Source: an uncultured Litoreibacter sp. (GTDB taxonomy: Bacteria; Pseudomonadota; Alphaproteobacteria; Rhodobacterales; Rhodobacteraceae). From it: a DNA stretch of 64,000 nt. The translations under genes were made by a program, and so were the position numbers. Within the stretch, counting starts at the first letter, position 1, and each line of letters starts with the position of its first letter. Below are positions 61,617 to 64,000 of this stretch, one piece after another. The notes beneath the pieces are model-generated. The model saw nothing but the letters and a program-made list of their open reading frames with translations, was not told where the DNA came from and searched no databases. Location of the stretch: assembly GCF_947501785.1 (NCBI RefSeq), contig NZ_CANMXB010000001.1:3104501-3168500 (forward strand), read 5' to 3'.

Positions 61617-63227
61617 ATGACCAAAACAGCCATTTTCAAACTCAGCGCACTGCCGGATCGCAAACCCGAATATGCAATCGTTGGCGAGGTTGATCTGGTG
61701 GTGGTCCGGTTCGACGATGAGGTGTCGGTGTTCTACGGCCGCTGCTTGCACCGGGGCGCGCTGATGTCGGACGGGCATGTGCGCGGCAATGACCTGATCT
61801 GCGGGGTGCATAACTGGGATTACCGGCTGGATTCAGGCGTGTCCGCCTATGCCAATGACGAGAAGCTGCCGAAGTTCAAATCCTGGATCGAGGGCGACGA
61901 CATATGCGTCGACGCCGACGAAATCAACGCGTGGGGCTACGCCAACCCGCAGCCCTATAACCGTGACGCCTATTTGGGGCTTTATGCCGACCCGAGCCAC
62001 GGGATCGCCGAAGAACCCTATAACGGGATGATCCAGAACTACGCCAGGAACGGGCTGACCAAGACGGGGCATCATGGCATCGTGGATTCCATGGGCGTAC
62101 CGCGCGGCAAGCTGCCCGATTGGGACGATATCCAGCTGCTGACGGCGCAGCTGGCCAAGCCGCCGCTTCTCGATGATGATCCGGTCGGCACCGAGGTGGT
62201 GATCGGCCCCAACGCGCAAAAGCCGCTGCGGCTGGAGATACCGCTTTTTGTGTCGGACATGAGCTTCGGCGCGCTGTCGGAAACCGCCAAGCTGGCCCTT
62301 GCCATGGGTGCTGAGATGGCCGGCACCGGCATCTGTTCCGGCGAGGGCGGCATGCTACCCGAAGAGCAGGCCGCCAACTCGCGTTACTTCTACGAACTCG
62401 CCTCCGCACGGTTCGGGTTCGATTGGGACAAGCTGGACCGGGTGCAGGCTTTCCATTTCAAAGGCGGGCAGGGGGCCAAGACCGGCACAGGCGGGCATCT
62501 GCCCGGCAACAAGGTCAAAGGCAAGATCGCCGAGGTGCGCGGGCTGGACGAGGGCGCTGACGCCATCTCCCCTTCCCGATTCCCGGAATGGACCGAGGTT
62601 AGCCAGATCAAGGAATTCGCCGACGAGGTGCGCAACCGCACCGGGGGTATTCCTATTGGCTACAAGTTGAGCGCCCAGCATATTGAGGCGGACATAGACG
62701 CGGCTTTGGCGGTCGGGGTGGATTACATCATTCTCGACGGTCGCGGCGGCGGCACGGGGGCCGCGCCGATTATCTTCCGCGACAACATCTCGGTTCCGAC
62801 CATCCCGGCCTTGGCCCGCGCGCGGCGGCACCTCGACATACTCGGGCGCGGCGATATCAGCCTCGTGATCACCGGCGGGCTGCGCAAACCGGCGGATTTC
62901 ATCAAGGCCATGGCGCTGGGGGCGGATGCAATTGCGGTGTCCAACTCGGCGATGCAGGCCATTGGCTGCCTGGCCATGCGCGCCTGTCACACGAACAACT
63001 GCCCCGTGGGCATCGCCACCCAAAAGCCGGAACTGGTCAGCCGGCTGATCGCTGACAAGTCGGCGCAGCAGCTGGCCAATTTCTTCTCCGCCTCGACCGA
63101 GCTGATGCAGGTCATGGCGCGCGCCTGCGGGCATGACCATCTGTCGAAATTCAATCATGCCGACTTAACCACTTGGAAACGGGACATGGCCGATATCTCA
63201 GGGGTGTCCTTCGGAGGCGTCGCATGA
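61617..63227 (+). CDS. Rieske-fused FMN-binding glutamate-synthase-type protein
   Basis: A 536-residue protein. Residues 8-100 form a Rieske [2Fe-2S] domain with ligands in GRCLHRGALM and LICGVHNWDY. Residues from about 150 are the FMN-binding GltB-type barrel: PLFVSDMSFGALSETAKLAL, GICSGEGGMLPEEQ, KGGQGAKTGTGGHLPG, and RACHTNNCPVGIATQ, whose Cys triad could hold a [3Fe-4S] cluster. The amidotransferase part of true glutamate synthase is missing, so the reaction is unknown. ATG at 61617 is used; a longer frame to 61458 lies before the Rieske part. It is followed by two overlapping membrane-protein genes. Confidence 0.88.
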   Translation: MTKTAIFKLSALPDRKPEYAIVGEVDLVVVRFDDEVSVFYGRCLHRGALMSDGHVRGNDLICGVHNWDYRLDSGVSAYANDEKLPKFKSWIEGDDICVDADEINAWGYANPQPYNRDAYLGLYADPSHGIAEEPYNGMIQNYARNGLTKTGHHGIVDSMGVPRGKLPDWDDIQLLTAQLAKPPLLDDDPVGTEVVIGPNAQKPLRLEIPLFVSDMSFGALSETAKLALAMGAEMAGTGICSGEGGMLPEEQAANSRYFYELASARFGFDWDKLDRVQAFHFKGGQGAKTGTGGHLPGNKVKGKIAEVRGLDEGADAISPSRFPEWTEVSQIKEFADEVRNRTGGIPIGYKLSAQHIEADIDAALAVGVDYIILDGRGGGTGAAPIIFRDNISVPTIPALARARRHLDILGRGDISLVITGGLRKPADFIKAMALGADAIAVSNSAMQAIGCLAMRACHTNNCPVGIATQKPELVSRLIADKSAQQLANFFSASTELMQVMARACGHDHLSKFNHADLTTWKRDMADISGVSFGGVA

Positions 63228-63592
63228 ATGAGGCAGAGCTGATCCTGATGGTCGTCAAGATCTGGGGCGGCATCGGCGCGCTGGTCGCCGTTGCGTTTCT
63301 GACTTTCGGCATGGACCGGCTCGATGAGGACGCCCAAGGGGCCTACGTCTTCCGCCCGCTGATTGTGCCGGGCGTGCTGCTGATCTGGCCGCTGGTGCTG
63401 TGGCGCTGGTACATTCTGGCCGACGGCAAGGATGAGTGGTCCAAACGCTACCGCCCGCGAAGGCGCGCGCACCACATGGTGGCGCTGATCATGCCCATTG
63501 CGATTGTTTTGGTCATCGCCGCAGGGCTGGCCGTGCGCCAGACATGGCCAACGGACGTGGCCCCCGTTCAACTGTCGGAGCCCGCGCAATGA
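63224..63592 (+). CDS. Small three-helix membrane protein
   Basis: A 122-residue protein with three membrane segments (about 8-28, 42-60 and 84-104) and a basic loop (KRYRPRRRAHHMV). The ATG overlaps the Rieske-GltB stop, and its stop overlaps the next start, by 4 bases each. I do not know the family; it may anchor the other two proteins. Confidence 0.7.
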   Translation: MNEAELILMVVKIWGGIGALVAVAFLTFGMDRLDEDAQGAYVFRPLIVPGVLLIWPLVLWRWYILADGKDEWSKRYRPRRRAHHMVALIMPIAIVLVIAAGLAVRQTWPTDVAPVQLSEPAQ

Positions 63593-64000
63593 GCGTCAAA
63601 TACATCCCCGTCCAGTGGAACCGCAACAAATGGATCTACGACTTCGTCATGCTGGCGGGGGTGGTGGCGTTCCTTTGGCTGTTCCTCTTCGTCAGCCCGG
63701 AACTCCTGAGCCACGAATTCCCGATCAACCCGCAGGTCCACAACGCCCGCGCCTTCGGGGCCTGCGCCTTCGTCATGCTGACGGTGATCCTGTGCATCGG
63801 CCCACTGGCGCGCATCGACCGCCGCTTCCTGCCGCTGCTCTACAACCGCCGCCATTTCGGGGTGATGACCACCTTCGTGGCGATCACCCATGCGGGCTAC
63901 ATCCTGAACTGGTACTTCGCCTTCTCCAGCTCCGACAAATACGAGGCGCTGCTTTTTGCCAATACCAGCTTCTTCCAGCTCGCGGGCTTCCCGTTCGAGG
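63589..64000 (+). CDS. Ferric-reductase-like membrane protein (partial)
   Basis: The first 137 residues are visible and run off the window. Membrane helices at about 18-36, 55-72 and 90-110, with a His on a helix in TTFVAITHAGYIL, fit a ferric-reductase/cytochrome b-like part that binds haem between helices. It would pass electrons across the membrane, possibly to or from the Rieske-GltB protein with which it is co-transcribed. Confidence 0.65.
   Translation, partial: MSVKYIPVQWNRNKWIYDFVMLAGVVAFLWLFLFVSPELLSHEFPINPQVHNARAFGACAFVMLTVILCIGPLARIDRRFLPLLYNRRHFGVMTTFVAITHAGYILNWYFAFSSSDKYEALLFANTSFFQLAGFPFE

Noticed and set aside
1-64000. CRISPR array
   Set aside because: No regularly spaced repeats with unique spacers were seen; the only perfect tandem array is the 6-base GATACC tract.

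Overview
The window looks like chromosomal DNA of an alphaproteobacterium of the order Rhodobacterales (Roseobacter group). The main reasons are the high-GC core genes, the hemD / Mic60-like / hemY neighbourhood, the tsaD-gpsA-EVE operon and the Sinorhizobium-type fructose transporter. No species name can be supported from the sequence alone.

Core left flank (1-11963). This holds a LysR regulator, a GNAT/HD-hydrolase pair, ahcY, two exported peptidase-like proteins, a DUF2853 protein, the leftward tsaD-gpsA-EVE operon, and the rightward hemD, Mic60-like and hemY genes. It ends in a tRNA-Thr(CGT) gene.

Genomic island (11964-61400). The last 16 bases of the tRNA gene (CCCTCTTGAGGCACCA, 11948-11963) recur exactly at 61385-61400. 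A P4-type tyrosine integrase (60045-61229) lies just inside the second copy. The 49.4 kb between the repeats is therefore read as one integrated island with mapped ends. From left to right it carries: a stand-alone PpaA/AerR-type B12-binding protein; a fructose ABC transporter (frcBCA) with a divergent ROK regulator; a DUF4275 protein; a BLUF blue-light sensor; a compact cluster of small proteins, a seven-repeat Cys protein, a DUF1611 enzyme and an amino-acid racemase; a 2OG-Fe(II) oxygenase; a short tyrosine recombinase; a copper-stress module (glutaredoxin-MauE, CsoR, CopC, CopD, cytochrome c, DUF411, Spy-like, Crp-type regulator) with two CsoR-like operator palindromes; a TorA-type molybdoenzyme with a fused C-terminal haem domain; an aberrant carbamate-kinase-like gene; a TPR regulator; a K+ channel; an RND pump followed by a GltS-type symporter; an M81 peptidase with a five-gene peptide ABC transporter; and a LysR/YciI/NIPSNAP/BASS group. 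The right end (about 56.4-61.2 kb) is a phage-satellite-like module: DUF5681 protein, replication-like protein, AlpA regulator and integrase. No relaxase or conjugation gene was seen, so any transfer would need a helper.

Island intergenic regions repeatedly hold decayed copies of a related sequence around the words GCAGC(A)AATGTCCGCA and GGCAATGCGGG. Gene boundaries in the cargo differ in base composition by eye, which suggests the island was built in several steps.

Core right flank (61401-64000). This begins a chromosomal operon of a Rieske-fused FMN glutamate-synthase-type protein, a small membrane protein and a ferric-reductase-like membrane protein that runs off the window.

The best candidate for an undescribed system is the 20130-24353 cluster. 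In it a DUF1611 enzyme and an ornithine/alanine-racemase-fold enzyme overlap by 4 bases and sit beside a secreted protein with seven W-x-C...C repeats and three unknown small proteins.
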